NCBI RefSeq assembly: GCF_030316845.1
Contig: NZ_JASZYS010000005.1
Coordinates: 124,001-188,000 of the forward strand
Source: Variovorax davisae
GTDB taxonomy: Bacteria > Pseudomonadota > Gammaproteobacteria > Burkholderiales > Burkholderiaceae_C
Length of the DNA: 64,000 nt
Reading direction: 5' to 3'
Every line of letters begins with the position of its first letter. The stretch's first letter is position 1. Both the position numbers and the translations under genes were made by a program. Of this stretch, positions 39,225 through 49,624 are shown one piece after another. The notes below the pieces were generated by a model that was not told the origin of the DNA, made no database searches, and saw only the letters and a list, made by a program, of their open reading frames with translations.

Positions 39225-39338
39225 ATGAGAGTTTCGGCTTCGGTCAAAACCATCTGCCGTAATTGCAAGATCATCCGCCGCAAGGGTGTGGTGCGTGTGA
39301 TCTGTACCGACCCGCGCCACAAGCAGCGCCAGGGTTGA
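39225..39338 (+). CDS. rpmJ: 50S ribosomal protein L36
   Basis: 37 residues, [37 protein letters not shown]. It is the zinc-binding (C+) form with Cys11, Cys14, Cys27 and His32. TTTAGGAGAATGAA gives a strong ribosome-binding site. It directly follows secY, with no infA in between. Confidence 0.97.
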   Translation: MRVSASVKTICRNCKIIRRKGVVRVICTDPRHKQRQG

Positions 39339-39362
39339 TTGTTAGAGATTTAGAGGACGCAC

Positions 39363-39728
39363 ATGGCACGTATTGCTGGCATCAACATTCCGCCGCACAA
39401 GCACGCTGAAATCGGCCTGACCGCCATTTTCGGCATCGGTCGCACTCGCGCACGCAAGATCTGCGAAGCGAGCGGCATCGACTATGCGAAGAAGATCAAG
39501 GATCTGACCGACGCCGATCTCGAGAAGATCCGCGACCAGATCGCTCTCTTCACCATCGAAGGTGACCTGCGTCGCGAAACGACGATGAACATCAAGCGTT
39601 TGATGGACATCGGCTGCTATCGCGGCTTCCGTCACCGCCGCGGCCTGCCGATGCGCGGCCAGCGCACGCGCACCAATGCCCGTACCCGCAAGGGTCCGCG
39701 CAAGGCAGCGCAGTCCCTGAAGAAATAA
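39363..39728 (+). CDS. rpsM: 30S ribosomal protein S13
   Basis: 121 residues: [34 protein letters not shown] and the basic C-terminal [25 protein letters not shown]. Lies in the head of the small subunit and contacts P-site tRNA and L5. First gene of the alpha part of the cluster. Confidence 0.97.
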   Translation: MARIAGINIPPHKHAEIGLTAIFGIGRTRARKICEASGIDYAKKIKDLTDADLEKIRDQIALFTIEGDLRRETTMNIKRLMDIGCYRGFRHRRGLPMRGQRTRTNARTRKGPRKAAQSLKK

Positions 39729-39737
39729 GGATAGACC

Positions 39738-40142
39738 ATGGCTAAAGCTCCTGCCAACAACGCGGCACAACGCGTTCGCAAGAAGGTTCGCAAGAACGTT
39801 GCCGACGGTATTGCACACGTGCACGCCTCGTTCAACAACACGATCATCACGATCACCGACCGCCAGGGCAACGCCCTGTCGTGGGCATCGTCGGGTGGTC
39901 AGGGCTTCAAGGGCTCGCGCAAGTCGACGCCGTTCGCAGCGCAGGTCGCTTCCGAAGTCGCCGGCCGCGCCGCGGTCGAGCAAGGCATCAAGAACCTCGA
40001 CGTCGAGATCAAGGGCCCGGGCCCCGGTCGCGAATCGTCGGTGCGCGCACTGGCCGCGCTCGGCATCCGGATCAACTCCATTGCCGACGTGACCCCGGTG
40101 CCGCACAACGGCTGCCGTCCGCAGAAGCGCCGTCGCATCTAA
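39738..40142 (+). CDS. rpsK: 30S ribosomal protein S11
   Basis: 134 residues: [48 protein letters not shown] and [18 protein letters not shown] end ([18 protein letters not shown]). Platform protein at the mRNA exit. 10 bp after rpsM. A terminator-like hairpin follows immediately. Confidence 0.97.
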   Translation: MAKAPANNAAQRVRKKVRKNVADGIAHVHASFNNTIITITDRQGNALSWASSGGQGFKGSRKSTPFAAQVASEVAGRAAVEQGIKNLDVEIKGPGPGRESSVRALAALGIRINSIADVTPVPHNGCRPQKRRRI

Positions 40143-40156
40143 GGCGACAGCGCCCG

Positions 40157-40196
40157 GCGCAGCCTGCTTCACGGCGGCTGCGCATTTTTTGTTTTT
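40157..40196 (+). terminator. Terminator-like hairpin between rpsK and rpsD
   Basis: GCGCAGCC (40157-40164) pairs perfectly with GGCTGCGC (40176-40183) around an 11-base loop. The run ATTTTTTGTTTTTG follows at once, the standard layout of an intrinsic terminator. It lies inside the normally continuous alpha operon, so it probably attenuates rather than ends transcription. Confidence 0.65.
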
Positions 40197-40274
40197 GTTG
40201 AAGCCCACCGCCGTCGGCACGCCGCCGATGGCTCCCGCAGTTCCGCTGCGGCAGATGACATAGAAGGAAATCAC

Positions 40275-40898
40275 GTGGCACGCTACCTCGGCCCCAAGGC
40301 CAAACTCTCCCGCCGCGAAGGCACCGACCTGTTCCTCAAGAGCGCCCGCCGCTCGATCCAGGACAAGTCGAAGTTCGACTCCAAGCCCGGCCAGCACGGC
40401 CGCACCTCGGGCCAGCGCACCTCCGACTTCGGCCTGCAACTGCGTGAAAAGCAGAAGGTCAAGCGCATGTACGGCGTGCTCGAGAAGCAGTTCCGCCGCT
40501 ACTTCGAAGAAGCCGATCGCCGCCGTGGCAACACCGGCGCGAACCTGCTGTTCATCCTCGAATCGCGCCTGGACAACGTGGTCTACCGCATGGGCTTCGG
40601 CTCGACGCGCGCCGAAGCACGCCAGCTGGTGTCGCACAAGGCGATCACGGTGAACGGCCAGTCGGTCAACATCCCGTCGTACCTGGTCAAGACCGGCGAC
40701 GTGATCGCCGTCCGCGACAAGTCGAAGAAGCAGACCCGCGTGGCCGAAGCGCTGCAACTGGCCGCCCAAGTGGGCATGCCGGCCTGGGTCGAAGTCAACG
40801 CCGACAAGGCGGAAGGCACCTTCAAGAAGGTCCCCGATCGCGACGAATTCGCAGCCGACATCAACGAATCGCTGATCGTCGAACTGTACTCGCGATAA
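40275..40898 (+). CDS. rpsD: 30S ribosomal protein S4
   Basis: 207 residues, GTG start after [34 protein letters not shown], then the S4 RNA-binding domain ([44 protein letters not shown]). S4 nucleates 30S assembly and in E. coli represses the alpha operon. Here the gene is separated from rpsK (132 bp) and rpoA (127 bp) by terminator-like hairpins, unlike its tightly spaced neighbours. Confidence 0.97.
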   Translation: MARYLGPKAKLSRREGTDLFLKSARRSIQDKSKFDSKPGQHGRTSGQRTSDFGLQLREKQKVKRMYGVLEKQFRRYFEEADRRRGNTGANLLFILESRLDNVVYRMGFGSTRAEARQLVSHKAITVNGQSVNIPSYLVKTGDVIAVRDKSKKQTRVAEALQLAAQVGMPAWVEVNADKAEGTFKKVPDRDEFAADINESLIVELYSR

Positions 40899-40907
40899 CG
40901 GACGATA

Positions 40908-40946
40908 ACGTGCCGCTGACGCGGCCCGTACTTTTGATTTTTTGTT
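40908..40946 (+). terminator. Terminator-like hairpin between rpsD and rpoA
   Basis: ACG-T-GCCGC (40908-40916), a TGAC loop, then GCGGC-C-CGT (40921-40929) form a stem with one mismatch. It is followed by ACTTTTGATTTTTTGTT. The U-rich tail supports at least partial termination after rpsD. Confidence 0.5.
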
Positions 40947-40971
40947 CCCGCCGGGATTCACTCCCGCCGGG
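40946..40971 (+). repeat. Direct repeat TCCCGCCGGG in rpoA leader
   Basis: TCCCGCCGGG occurs at 40946-40955 and again at 40962-40971 (16-base period), between the rpsD hairpin and rpoA. Each copy is nearly self-complementary, so the pair may fold in the leader RNA. Function unknown. Confidence 0.5.
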
Positions 40972-41025
40972 CGCTTCACCAGCCTTACCGGTGTAACGAG
41001 CCGGGGGTATTGAGAGGAAGTCTGC

Positions 41026-42015
41026 ATGCAAACAACCCTGCTGAAACCCAAGACCATCCAGGTCGAGCAACTCGCGCCCAACAAGGCGAAGGTCACGCTC
41101 GAGCCGTTCGAGCGCGGCTACGGCCACACGCTCGGCAATGCACTGCGCCGCGTCCTGCTGTCGTCCATGGTCGGCTATTCGGCCACCGAAGTCACGATCG
41201 CCGGCGTGCTGCACGAGTACTCGTCGATCGATGGCGTGCAGGAAGACGTCGTCAACATCCTGTTGAACCTCAAGGGCGTGGTGTTCAAGCTCCACAACCG
41301 CGATGAAGTCACGCTGAGCCTGCGCAAGGACGGCGAAGGCCCGGTCACCGCTTCGGACATCCAGACGCCGCACGACGTCGAGATCATCAACCCGGACCAC
41401 GTGATCGCCCACCTGTCGCAAGGAGGCAAGCTCGACATGCAGATCAAGGTCGAGAAGGGCCGCGGCTACGTGCCCGGCACGATGCGCCGCTACGCCGACG
41501 AGCCGACCAAGTCGATCGGCCGGATCGTGCTGGACGCTTCGTTCTCGCCGGTCAAGCGCGTGAGCTACACGGTCGAAAGCGCCCGTGTCGAACAGCGCAC
41601 CGACCTCGACAAGCTGCTGGTCGAAATCGAGACCAACGGTGCGATCACCGCCGAAGACGCGGTCCGCGCCTCGGCCAAGATCCTGGTGGAGCAACTGGCT
41701 GTGTTCGCCCAGCTCGAAGGCGGCGAACTCGCTGCATTCGATGCGCCGGCACCGCGCAGCGCCCAGCAGTTCGACCCGATCCTGCTGCGCCCGGTCGACG
41801 AGCTCGAACTCACGGTGCGTTCGGCCAACTGCCTGAAGGCCGAAAACATCTACTACATCGGTGACCTGATCCAGCGCACCGAGAACGAGCTGCTCAAGAC
41901 CCCGAACCTGGGTCGCAAGTCGCTCAACGAAATCAAGGAAGTGCTCGCCTCGCGCGGCCTGACCTTGGGCATGAAGCTCGAGAGCTGGCCGCCGGCCGGT
42001 CTCGATAAGCGATAA
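41026..42015 (+). CDS. rpoA: RNA polymerase alpha subunit
   Basis: 329 residues. The N-terminal assembly domain has [47 protein letters not shown]. The C-terminal domain has [55 protein letters not shown], which binds UP elements and activators. GAGAGGAAGTCTGC precedes the ATG. Full length. Confidence 0.98.
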   Translation: MQTTLLKPKTIQVEQLAPNKAKVTLEPFERGYGHTLGNALRRVLLSSMVGYSATEVTIAGVLHEYSSIDGVQEDVVNILLNLKGVVFKLHNRDEVTLSLRKDGEGPVTASDIQTPHDVEIINPDHVIAHLSQGGKLDMQIKVEKGRGYVPGTMRRYADEPTKSIGRIVLDASFSPVKRVSYTVESARVEQRTDLDKLLVEIETNGAITAEDAVRASAKILVEQLAVFAQLEGGELAAFDAPAPRSAQQFDPILLRPVDELELTVRSANCLKAENIYYIGDLIQRTENELLKTPNLGRKSLNEIKEVLASRGLTLGMKLESWPPAGLDKR

Positions 42016-42101
42016 TTCGAAGTTGGCCCTGAAGAAGAGGGCCAGTGCACCGGGCAGTACCTGATACGGCTGCCTGTTTTTATAAAGTAAAGGAAAGCAC
42101 C

Positions 42102-42503
42102 ATGCGTCACGGACACGGACTCCGCAAACTCAACCGCACCAGCTCGCACCGCCTCGCGATGCTGCAGAACATGATGAACTCGCTCATCGAGCACGAGGCC
42201 ATCAAGACCACGGTCCCCAAGGCCAAGGAACTGCGCCGCGTCATCGAGCCGATGATCACGCTCGCCAAGAAGCCGACCGTCGCCAACAAGCGCCTCGCCT
42301 TCGACCGCCTGCGCGACCGCGACATGGTCGTCAAGCTGTTCGGCGAACTCGGCCCGCGCTACCAGGCACGTCCTGGCGGCTACACGCGCATCCTGAAAAT
42401 GGGTTTCCGCGTCGGCGACAACGCGCCCATGGCGCTGGTCGAACTGGTCGATCGCCCCGAAGTGACAGAAACTTCGGACGATTCGCAAAACGCCGCAGAA
42501 TAG
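42102..42503 (+). CDS. rplQ: 50S ribosomal protein L17
   Basis: 133 residues: [54 protein letters not shown] and [24 protein letters not shown]. Surrounds the polypeptide exit tunnel. Last protein gene of the cluster; tRNA-fMet begins 18 bp after its stop. Confidence 0.97.
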   Translation: MRHGHGLRKLNRTSSHRLAMLQNMMNSLIEHEAIKTTVPKAKELRRVIEPMITLAKKPTVANKRLAFDRLRDRDMVVKLFGELGPRYQARPGGYTRILKMGFRVGDNAPMALVELVDRPEVTETSDDSQNAAE

Positions 42504-42521
42504 TATATAATTCCATCTTGC

Positions 42522-42598
<77 letters not shown>

Positions 42599-42634
42599 AA
42601 TTCCCGACAACCCCCAAAAGGTTGTCGACGAAGC

Positions 42635-42670
42635 AAAAAAGCCCACTTTCGAGTGGGCTTTTTTGTTTTT
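42635..42670 (+). terminator. Intrinsic terminator after tRNA-fMet
   Basis: AAAAAAGCCCACT, loop TTCG, AGTGGGCTTTTTTG is a strong GC stem with A-rich and U-rich flanks, so it can work in both directions. It ends the ribosomal/tRNA transcript and may also serve the convergent RidA operon. Confidence 0.9.
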
Positions 42671-42704
42671 GGCGTTTTCAGATGGCCACTGCCGTGGCCA
42701 CGGG

Positions 42705-43100
42705 TCAGTCAGGCAATACGGCCGTCACCTCGATCTCGACTTTGGCCCGCGCCTCGACCAGCTTGGCCACCTGGACGCAGGTCATCGCCGGGAAATTGCG
42801 GCCCATGGCCTCGCGGTACACCGGGCCCAGTTCGCCCAGGCGGCTGTTGTACTCGTCGCGGTCGGTGATGTACCAGGTCATGCGCACCATGTGCTCCGGG
42901 CCCGCGCCGGCTTCGCGCAGCACCTCGACGATATTGCGCAGCGCCTGGCCGGTCTGGGCGATGAAATCGTCGGTCTCGAATTGCTGCTGCGAATTCCAGC
43001 CGATCTGTCCGCCGACGAAGATTTGCGTGCCGCGGGCGGCGATGCCGTTGGCATAGCCCTTGGGGGGCAGCCAGCCTGGAGGTTGAAGGTGCTTGATCAT
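42705..43100 (-). CDS. RidA-family imine/enamine deaminase in aryl-CoA operon
   Basis: 131 residues of the RidA/YjgF/Rid superfamily: FVGGQIGWNSQQQFETDDFIAQTGQALRNIVEVLREAGAGPEHMVRMTWYITDRDEYNS. The catalytic Arg of archetypal RidA, usually in a CVQVAxL-like end after an RSA/R motif, is not certain here (CVQVAKLVEARAKVEIEVTA keeps R-x-K/E). RidA proteins hydrolyse enamines and imines. It is the last gene of a six-gene operon for aryl-CoA breakdown and overlaps the CoA ligase by four bases (ATGA). It may therefore deaminate a ring-derived enamine intermediate (inference). Confidence 0.85.
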   Translation of the reverse strand: MIKHLQPPGWLPPKGYANGIAARGTQIFVGGQIGWNSQQQFETDDFIAQTGQALRNIVEVLREAGAGPEHMVRMTWYITDRDEYNSRLGELGPVYREAMGRNFPAMTCVQVAKLVEARAKVEIEVTAVLPD

Positions 43101-44716
43101 GTCAGTTGCCTCAATTTGAATCTCTGGAGTTTTCCGGTCTCGGTGCGCGGCAGGTTGGCCACGAAGGTGATTTCACGCGGGTATTTGTACGGTGCGATGG
43201 TGGCCTTGACGTGCTCCTGCAGCGCCTTGGTCAGGGCCGCGTCGCCCGTGTGCCCGGGCTTGAGCACGCAGAACGCCTTGACGATCATGCCGCGCTCGTC
43301 GTCGGGCTTGCCGATCACGCCGCACTCGGCGACCGCCGGGTGCTTCAGCAGCGCGTCTTCGACTTCCGGGCCGCCGACGTTGTAGCCGGCGGTGACGATC
43401 ATGTCGTCGGCGCGCGACTGGTAGAAGAAATAGCCGTCCTCGTCCTCGACGAAGGCATCGCCGGGGTAGTTCCAGCCGTCGCGCACATAGTCCGCCTGGC
43501 GCGGGTCGTCGAGGTAGCGGCAGCCGACCGGACCGATGATGGCCAGCTTGCCGACCGTGCCGCGGGGCACTTCGCGCCCTTCGTCGTCGACGATCCGGGC
43601 CGTGAAGCCCGGCACGGCCTTGCCGACCGCGCCGCGCCGGACCTGGTCGCCAGCGGCCGAGATGTAGATGTGGAACACCTCGGTGCCGCCGATGCCGTCG
43701 AGCATCTCGAGGCCGGTGGCCTGCTTCCACAGCTGGCGGGTGGCGTCGGGCAGGGCCTCGCCGGCGCTCACGCTGATGCGCAGGCTGGGCACGCCCGCGG
43801 CCTTGGCGAAGGCGGCCATCTGGCGATAGAAGGTGGGCGCCGTGTAGCAGATGGTGGCGCCGACCGCGCGGATCACCTCGACCATGTTCTCGGGCGTGTA
43901 GCCCTTGTCGTGGAAGTACACCGAGGCGCCGGCCCACATCGGAAACACCAGCAGGCCGCCGAGCCCGAAGGTGAAGGCCAGCGGCGGCGAACCGATCACG
44001 ATGTCGTCGCTGCGCGCCTTCAGCACGTGGCGCGGCCAGGTCTGGCACATCGCCAGCACGTCGCGGTGGGTCGTGACCGGGGCCTTGGGCTTGCCGGTGG
44101 TGCCCGAGGTGAAGGCCAGCAGGGCGATGTCGTCGGCCGCCGTCGGGCAGGCCTGGAAGACGCCGCTCTTGGCGGCCGCGCGGATGGTCAGGGAGTCGGG
44201 GGCGTCGAGCTGGTTGAAGGCGACGATCGTGCGCAGCACCGGATGCGCCCGCTGCGCGGCCTCCAGCTCGTCGAGCAGCTTGCCCTCGCACAGCGCGACC
44301 GTGGGCTGCGCCTTGTCGATGATCTCGCCGAGCTCCTTGGCGCGCAAGAGCGGCATGGTCGCGACCGCGATCATGCCGGCCTTGACCACGGCCAGCCAGG
44401 CCAGCGCCATCGGGATCGAATTGCCGCCGCGCAGCAGCACCCGGTTGCCCGGCACCAGGCCGAGGTCCTCGGTCAGCACCTGGGCGATCCGGTTGACCTC
44501 GAGCGCCGACTCGGCATAGCTGAGCGTGCGCCCCGGGGAACGCAGCATCGGCCGGTCGGCGAAGCCCCGGTCGAGCGCCTTGTCGAGCAGTTCCTCGACC
44601 AGGTTGAGCTGGTCGGGCAACTGCAGTTCGGGCAGGTCGTAGCGGAAAACCGGCAGCTGATCCGCCGGCGGCAGGCGGTCATGCACGAAACGATCGGTCT
44701 GCGCGCTGGAGCTCAT
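43097..44716 (-). CDS. Aryl-CoA ligase (2-aminobenzoate/benzoate-CoA ligase family)
   Basis: 539-residue ANL-superfamily enzyme that activates an aromatic acid with ATP and CoA. Motifs: [21 protein letters not shown] (P-loop-like), [15 protein letters not shown] (A5), [44 protein letters not shown] (A7/A8 hinge) and [16 protein letters not shown] with the catalytic Lys. The sequence resembles 2-aminobenzoate-CoA ligases. Context with the bifunctional hydroxylase supports anthranilate or salicylate as substrate. It overlaps the genes on both sides by four bases (ATGA). Confidence 0.87.
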   Translation of the reverse strand: MSSSAQTDRFVHDRLPPADQLPVFRYDLPELQLPDQLNLVEELLDKALDRGFADRPMLRSPGRTLSYAESALEVNRIAQVLTEDLGLVPGNRVLLRGGNSIPMALAWLAVVKAGMIAVATMPLLRAKELGEIIDKAQPTVALCEGKLLDELEAAQRAHPVLRTIVAFNQLDAPDSLTIRAAAKSGVFQACPTAADDIALLAFTSGTTGKPKAPVTTHRDVLAMCQTWPRHVLKARSDDIVIGSPPLAFTFGLGGLLVFPMWAGASVYFHDKGYTPENMVEVIRAVGATICYTAPTFYRQMAAFAKAAGVPSLRISVSAGEALPDATRQLWKQATGLEMLDGIGGTEVFHIYISAAGDQVRRGAVGKAVPGFTARIVDDEGREVPRGTVGKLAIIGPVGCRYLDDPRQADYVRDGWNYPGDAFVEDEDGYFFYQSRADDMIVTAGYNVGGPEVEDALLKHPAVAECGVIGKPDDERGMIVKAFCVLKPGHTGDAALTKALQEHVKATIAPYKYPREITFVANLPRTETGKLQRFKLRQLT

Positions 44717-45906
44717 GGGTTCCTCAGAACGGCCTTGCCGATGATCAGTTGCTGGACTTCGGTCGCGCCTTCGTAGATGCGCAGCGAACGGATGTCGCGG
44801 TAGAGGCTTTCGACCTTGGTCCCGACCTTGACGCCGAGGCCGCCGTGCATCTGCAGCGCCATGTCGATCACCCGGCTGGCGTTCTCGGTGGCGCACATCT
44901 TGGCCATCGCGGCGGCGGCCGTGAGGTCGCCGGCTGCGGGGGCGCCGCGGCGCTCGCTGTCGTCGCGCATCCAGGCCGCGCGGTAGGTGAGCAGCGCGGC
45001 GCCGTCGATCAACGCCGCCATCTCGCCGAGCTTGGCCTGGGTAAGCTGGAAGTCGGCCAGGGTCTGGCCGAACATCTTGCGCTTCTTGGCGTGCTGGATG
45101 GCCTCGGACAAGGCCCGCCGCGCCATGCCGAGCGCCGCCCCCGCCACCGAGGCGCGGAAGATGTCGAGCGTGCGCATCGCGAGCTTGAAGCCGCCGTGGA
45201 GCTCGCCCAGCTGGGCCGTGCGCGGCACCGTGCAGCCGTCGAAGCGCAGGGTCGCGAGCGGATGCGGCGCCATCACGTCGATGTGGGCCGAGGTGTCGAG
45301 GCCGGGCGTGCTGGCGTCGACGATGAAGGCCGTGATGCCGCGCGAGCCGGCGGCCGGATCGGTCTTGGCGAAGACGCAGTAGAAGTCGGCGATGCCGCCG
45401 TTGCTGATCCAGGTCTTCTGGCCCGTGAGGCGCCAGCCGTCGGCCGTCGGCTCTGCGCGCATCGCCATGGCACCGACGTCGGAGCCGGCCTCGGGCTCGC
45501 TGAGGGCGAAGGCGGCGATCTTGTCGCCGCGTCCGACCGGCGCCAGGTAGTCGGCCTGCTGCGCGGCGCTGCCGGCGAGCGTGATGGCGCCGCTGCCCAG
45601 GCCCTGCATCGCGAAGGCGAAATCGGCCAGCGGCGAGTGGAAGGCCAGCGTCTCGCGCAGCAGCACCAGGGCGCGCGAGTCGAGGCGCTCCAGCGCGCCG
45701 CCGGAAGAGGCCGGCACGCAGTAGCGCAGCCAGCCGCCGTCGCCCAGGCGCCTGACCCAGTCGCGGCAGGCGGCGCGGTCGTCGCGCTCGTCCACCGCCT
45801 GGGCCGCGGCCCAGGGCAGCAGGTCGCGGGCGAGGGCCCGGTGCGCCTCGTCGAAGAAGGGCAGCGCGAGATGCGCCGTCGAGGGGTCTACAGCGGATGC
45901 GGCCAT
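44713..45906 (-). CDS. Acyl-CoA dehydrogenase of the aryl-CoA operon
   Basis: 397-residue FAD enzyme. [20 protein letters not shown] and [23 protein letters not shown] are the ACAD flavin-binding signatures. The C-terminal helical region includes [44 protein letters not shown], with Glu in the usual catalytic position. It is presumed to desaturate a ring-derived alicyclic CoA thioester or its opened product. Four bases separate it from the upstream hydratase stop; it overlaps the CoA ligase start. Confidence 0.9.
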   Translation of the reverse strand: MAASAVDPSTAHLALPFFDEAHRALARDLLPWAAAQAVDERDDRAACRDWVRRLGDGGWLRYCVPASSGGALERLDSRALVLLRETLAFHSPLADFAFAMQGLGSGAITLAGSAAQQADYLAPVGRGDKIAAFALSEPEAGSDVGAMAMRAEPTADGWRLTGQKTWISNGGIADFYCVFAKTDPAAGSRGITAFIVDASTPGLDTSAHIDVMAPHPLATLRFDGCTVPRTAQLGELHGGFKLAMRTLDIFRASVAGAALGMARRALSEAIQHAKKRKMFGQTLADFQLTQAKLGEMAALIDGAALLTYRAAWMRDDSERRGAPAAGDLTAAAAMAKMCATENASRVIDMALQMHGGLGVKVGTKVESLYRDIRSLRIYEGATEVQQLIIGKAVLRNP

Positions 45907-45910
45907 GCGA

Positions 45911-46765
45911 TCAGTCTCCCTGGAAGACGGGCTTGCGCTTGGCCGAGAAGGCCTCGTAGGCGCGCTTGAAGTCTTCGGTCTGCATGCAGATCGCCTGCGC
46001 CTGGGCCTCGGCCTCGATCGCCTGGTCGATGGTCATCGACCATTCCTGCGACAGCATGGTCTTGGTCATGCCGTGGGCGAAGCTCGGGCCTTCGGCCAGG
46101 TCGCGGGCGACCGCGGTGGCGGCGGCGAGCAGGGCGTCGCTGTCGTGCAGGGCGTTGAAGAAGCCCCAGGCCTGGCCTTCTTGCGCCGTCATCGCGCGGC
46201 CGGTGAACAGCAGCTCGGAGGCGCGGCCCTGGCCGATCACACGCGGCAGCAGCGCGCAGGCGCCCATGTCGGCGCCGGCCAGGCCGACCCGCGTGAACAG
46301 GAAGGCGGTCTTGGTTGCGGGCGAGCCGTAGCGCAGGTCGCAGGCCAGCGCGATCATGGCGCCGGCGCCGGCGCAGACGCCGTCGATGGCGCCGACGATC
46401 GGCTGCGGGCAATGGCGGATCGCCTTCACGAGGTCGCCGGTCATGCGGGTGAACTCGAGCAGCTCGGGCATCGTCATGCGGGTCAGCGGGCCGATGATCT
46501 CGTGGACGTCGCCGCCCGAGCAGAAATTGCCGCCGGCGCCCGTGACCACGATCGCCTTGACGTCGGTCGCGTAGTTCAGCGCCCGGAACAGGTCGCGCAG
46601 CTCGCCGTAGGAATCGAAGGTGAGCGGGTTCTTGCGCTCCGGGCGGTTCAGCGTGATGGTGCCGACGCCGGCCTCGAAGGCCCACGAGAAATGCTCGGCC
46701 TGGTAGCCGGCCTTGGGTTCGAACTGTGCGCGCATGGGACTTGCCGCGCCGATGTAGTGCTTCAT
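45911..46765 (-). CDS. Enoyl-CoA hydratase/isomerase of the aryl-CoA operon
   Basis: 284-residue crotonase-fold protein. Oxyanion-hole segments are [15 protein letters not shown] and [58 protein letters not shown] follows, where one of the two crotonase Glu residues is replaced by Ala/Asp (GLAGADMGA). It therefore may not be a simple hydratase and could hydrolyse or open a ring. It overlaps the upstream MarR gene by four bases (ATGA). Confidence 0.88.
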   Translation of the reverse strand: MKHYIGAASPMRAQFEPKAGYQAEHFSWAFEAGVGTITLNRPERKNPLTFDSYGELRDLFRALNYATDVKAIVVTGAGGNFCSGGDVHEIIGPLTRMTMPELLEFTRMTGDLVKAIRHCPQPIVGAIDGVCAGAGAMIALACDLRYGSPATKTAFLFTRVGLAGADMGACALLPRVIGQGRASELLFTGRAMTAQEGQAWGFFNALHDSDALLAAATAVARDLAEGPSFAHGMTKTMLSQEWSMTIDQAIEAEAQAQAICMQTEDFKRAYEAFSAKRKPVFQGD

Positions 46766-47244
46766 AGGGCCTCCGCCATTTGTTGATGCGAGTGCTGCTT
46801 GACCTTGCCGAGCAGCTTGTGGAGCTGGTTGATTTCTTTCGGGCTCAGCGACGCGAAGGCGTCGCAGATCCAGGCTTCGTGCTGGTGCGCCATGTCGTTG
46901 AAGAGCTTGCGCCCGCGCGCCGTGAGGCGCACCCGCCAGGCCCGGCGGTCGCCCGCGACGTCGACGCGTTCGACCAGGCCTTCGGTCACCAGCTGGTCGG
47001 TGATGCCGGTGACGTTGCCGCCGGTGACCATCATGCGGCGCGACAGCTCGTTCATCTTGAGCCCCTCGGGCGCGCGCTCGAGCTGCGACATCAGGTCGAA
47101 GCGCGGCAAGGTGGTGGCGAACTGCTCGCGCAGCTCGTTGCGCACCTGCTTCTCGATCAGCTGGGTGCAGGTCAGCAGCCGCAGCCAGAGCCGGAGCTCG
47201 TCCGGGTGCTCGCTGTGGGCGCGTGCCTCCAAGTCCATGGTCAT
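46762..47244 (-). CDS. MarR-family regulator inside the aryl-CoA operon
   Basis: 160 residues with a winged [66 protein letters not shown]. Such proteins repress aromatic-degradation operons and often release DNA on binding an aryl-CoA. It overlaps both neighbours by four bases, so it is made together with the enzymes and probably autoregulates through the palindrome at 49605-49624 (inference). Confidence 0.9.
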   Translation of the reverse strand: MTMDLEARAHSEHPDELRLWLRLLTCTQLIEKQVRNELREQFATTLPRFDLMSQLERAPEGLKMNELSRRMMVTGGNVTGITDQLVTEGLVERVDVAGDRRAWRVRLTARGRKLFNDMAHQHEAWICDAFASLSPKEINQLHKLLGKVKQHSHQQMAEAL

Positions 47245-49598
47245 TGCTCCTCTTCGGCGGCGCGCGGAGCGGCCGCCAGCGCCGCCGCCAGCTGCTGCTG
47301 CTTGGCGATCTCGCGGTACATCTGGTCGCGCCCGCTCAGGTATTGCTTCGGCCAGTCGACCTCGCGGCTTTGCAGCTTGGCCGCCTCGTGCAAGGTCCAG
47401 GCCGGGTCGGCCAGATGCGGCCGGGCGATGGCGCAGAGGTCGGCGCGGCCGGCCGCGATGATGCTGTTGGCCTGGTCGGCGTCGGTGATGGCGCCGACCG
47501 CGATGGTCGAGATGCCGACCTCGTTGCGGATCCGGTCGGCGAAGGGCGTCTGGTACATGCGGCCGTACACCGGCTTGGCGGCCCGCGTGGTCTGGCCCGA
47601 CGAGACGTCGATGAAGTCGGCGCCGGCTTCCTTGAAGGCGCGCGCCATGACCACCGCGTCGGCGTCGGTGTTGCCGCCCGGCGCCCAGTCGTGGGCCGAG
47701 ATGCGCACGCTCATCGGGCGCTCGGCCGGCCAGGCGGCGCGCATCGCGCGGAATACCTCGAGCGGGTAGCGCAGCCGGTTCTCGAGGCTGCCGCCGCAAT
47801 CGTCGGTGCGCAGATTCGTCAGCGGGCTCAGGAAGGCCGACAGCAGGTAGCCGTGGGCGCAGTGCAGCTCGAGCCAGTCGAAGCCGATCTCGGCCGCGCG
47901 GCGGGCCGAGGCGACGAACTGGTCGCGCATCAGGTCCATCTGGTCGCGGGTCATGGCCGCCGGCAGCTGGTTCTGCTCGCCGTAGGCCAGCGCGCTGGCC
48001 GACAGCAGCGGCCAGTTGCCGGTGGGGAGCGGCTCGTCGGTGCCTTCCCAGCCGACCTGGGTCGAGCCCTTGGGGCCGCTGTGGCCGAGCTGCATGCCGA
48101 TCTTCGCGCTCGACTGTCCGTGGACGAAGTCGACGATGCGCTGGAAGGCGGCCTGTTGCGTGTCGTTGTAGAGCCCGGTGCAGGCCGGCGTGATGCGGCC
48201 TTCGGGCGTCGGGCTGGTCATCTCGACCATCACCATCGCGGCGCCGCCGAGCGCGCGGGCGCCCAGGTGCACCAGCAGGAAGTCCTGCGGCACGCCGTCG
48301 ACCGCGCTGTAGGTGGCCATGGGCGAGACGACGATGCGGTTCTTGAGTTCGAGGCCGCGCACCTTGAGCGGCATCAACATCGGTGCGATCGGCTTGCCGC
48401 CGGACAGCCACTGTTCGTAGCCGCCCAGCCACTGCGTGTCGCGCAGCCGCAGGTTCTCGTGGCTGATGCGCTGCGAGCGCGTGAGCAGCGAATAGGCGAA
48501 CTGTTCGATCTGCATGCCGGTGTAGCGCGGCACGTTCTCGAACCATTCGGTGGAGTTGCGCGCCGCGTTCTGGATCTTCAGCACTTCGACGCTGCGCCGG
48601 GCCTCGTAGGCTTCGAGCACCGGGTCGATGTCGGCGCCGCTTTCGAACTCGTTGGCCAGGTCGATCGCGTCTTCCAGCGCCAGCTTGGTGCCGGAGCCGA
48701 TGGAGAAGTGCGCGGTGTGGGCGGCATCGCCCATCAGCACCACCGGCACCGTGCGGCCGTCGACCTCGACGCGGTGCGTCCAGTGATTGCAGACCACGCG
48801 CGGGAAGCGGATCCAGTTGGCCGAGCCGCGCAGGTGGGTGGCGTTGCTGATCAGCGTGTGGCCGCCCAGGTACTTGGCGAACAGCTTCTCGCAGAAGGCG
48901 ATGGCCTCGGGCTGCTCCATCTTGTCGAGGCCGTGGGCCTGCCAGACGGCCTCGGGCGTCTCGACGATGAAGGTCGAGGTCTTGTCGTCGAACTGGTAGG
49001 CGTGGGCCTGGAACCAGCCGTGCTCGGTCTGTTCGAAGGCGAAGGTGAAGGCGTCGAAGGTCTGGTGGGTGCCGAGCCAGACGAAGCGGCACTGGCGCAG
49101 GTCGATGTCGGGCTGGTAGACCTCGGCGTAGCGCTGGCGGATGCGGCTGTTGAGGCCGTCGCTGGCGATCACGAGGTCGGCCTTGTATTGCGCCGCCAGG
49201 GCCAGGTCGTCGGTGGCGTCGGTCTCGAACACCAGCTCGACGCCGAGCTCGAGGCAGCGCTCCTGCAGGATGTTGAGCAGCCGCTTGCGGCCGATGCCGC
49301 AGAAGCCGTGGCCGCCCGAGCGCACCTGCCGGCCCTTGAAGAAGACCTGGATGTCGTCCCAGTGATGGAACTCGTTGCCGATCAGCTTGGCGGTCGGCGC
49401 GTCGGCGGCGGCCAGGTTGGCCAGCGTCTGGTCGCTCAGCACCACGCCCCAGCCGAAGGTGTCGAAGGGGCGGTTTCGCTCGATCACCGTGATCTCCAGC
49501 GAAGGCTGGCGGGCCTTCATCAGCAGCGCGAAGTAGAGCCCTGCGGGGCCGCCGCCGATGCACAGCACGCGGCGAAGATTCGGGGTAAAGCTATTCAT
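47241..49598 (-). CDS. Bifunctional 2-aminobenzoyl-/salicylyl-CoA monooxygenase-reductase
   Basis: 785 residues, two fused flavoenzymes. The N-terminal about 390 form an FAD monooxygenase ([60 protein letters not shown]). The C-terminal about 380 form an old-yellow-enzyme reductase ([75 protein letters not shown]). The same order and length occur in 2-aminobenzoyl-CoA monooxygenase/reductase of Azoarcus/Thauera, which hydroxylates and then reduces the ring; close relatives are annotated as salicylyl-CoA 5-hydroxylase. First gene of the operon; no ribosome-binding site precedes its ATG. Confidence 0.9.
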   Translation of the reverse strand: MNSFTPNLRRVLCIGGGPAGLYFALLMKARQPSLEITVIERNRPFDTFGWGVVLSDQTLANLAAADAPTAKLIGNEFHHWDDIQVFFKGRQVRSGGHGFCGIGRKRLLNILQERCLELGVELVFETDATDDLALAAQYKADLVIASDGLNSRIRQRYAEVYQPDIDLRQCRFVWLGTHQTFDAFTFAFEQTEHGWFQAHAYQFDDKTSTFIVETPEAVWQAHGLDKMEQPEAIAFCEKLFAKYLGGHTLISNATHLRGSANWIRFPRVVCNHWTHRVEVDGRTVPVVLMGDAAHTAHFSIGSGTKLALEDAIDLANEFESGADIDPVLEAYEARRSVEVLKIQNAARNSTEWFENVPRYTGMQIEQFAYSLLTRSQRISHENLRLRDTQWLGGYEQWLSGGKPIAPMLMPLKVRGLELKNRIVVSPMATYSAVDGVPQDFLLVHLGARALGGAAMVMVEMTSPTPEGRITPACTGLYNDTQQAAFQRIVDFVHGQSSAKIGMQLGHSGPKGSTQVGWEGTDEPLPTGNWPLLSASALAYGEQNQLPAAMTRDQMDLMRDQFVASARRAAEIGFDWLELHCAHGYLLSAFLSPLTNLRTDDCGGSLENRLRYPLEVFRAMRAAWPAERPMSVRISAHDWAPGGNTDADAVVMARAFKEAGADFIDVSSGQTTRAAKPVYGRMYQTPFADRIRNEVGISTIAVGAITDADQANSIIAAGRADLCAIARPHLADPAWTLHEAAKLQSREVDWPKQYLSGRDQMYREIAKQQQLAAALAAAPRAAEEEQ

Positions 49599-49604
49599 GG
49601 ATAA

Positions 49605-49624
49605 ATAGTTTAGACATAAACGAT
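49605..49624. promoter_or_regulatory. Palindrome over the aryl-CoA operon promoter, likely MarR operator
   Basis: ATAGTTTAGACATAAACGAT has 8-bp arms with one mismatch around GACA. It overlaps the -10 box of the minus-strand promoter described at 49607-49634 and fits a 20-bp MarR-type operator. Repression by the MarR protein encoded in this operon is inferred. Confidence 0.6.
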
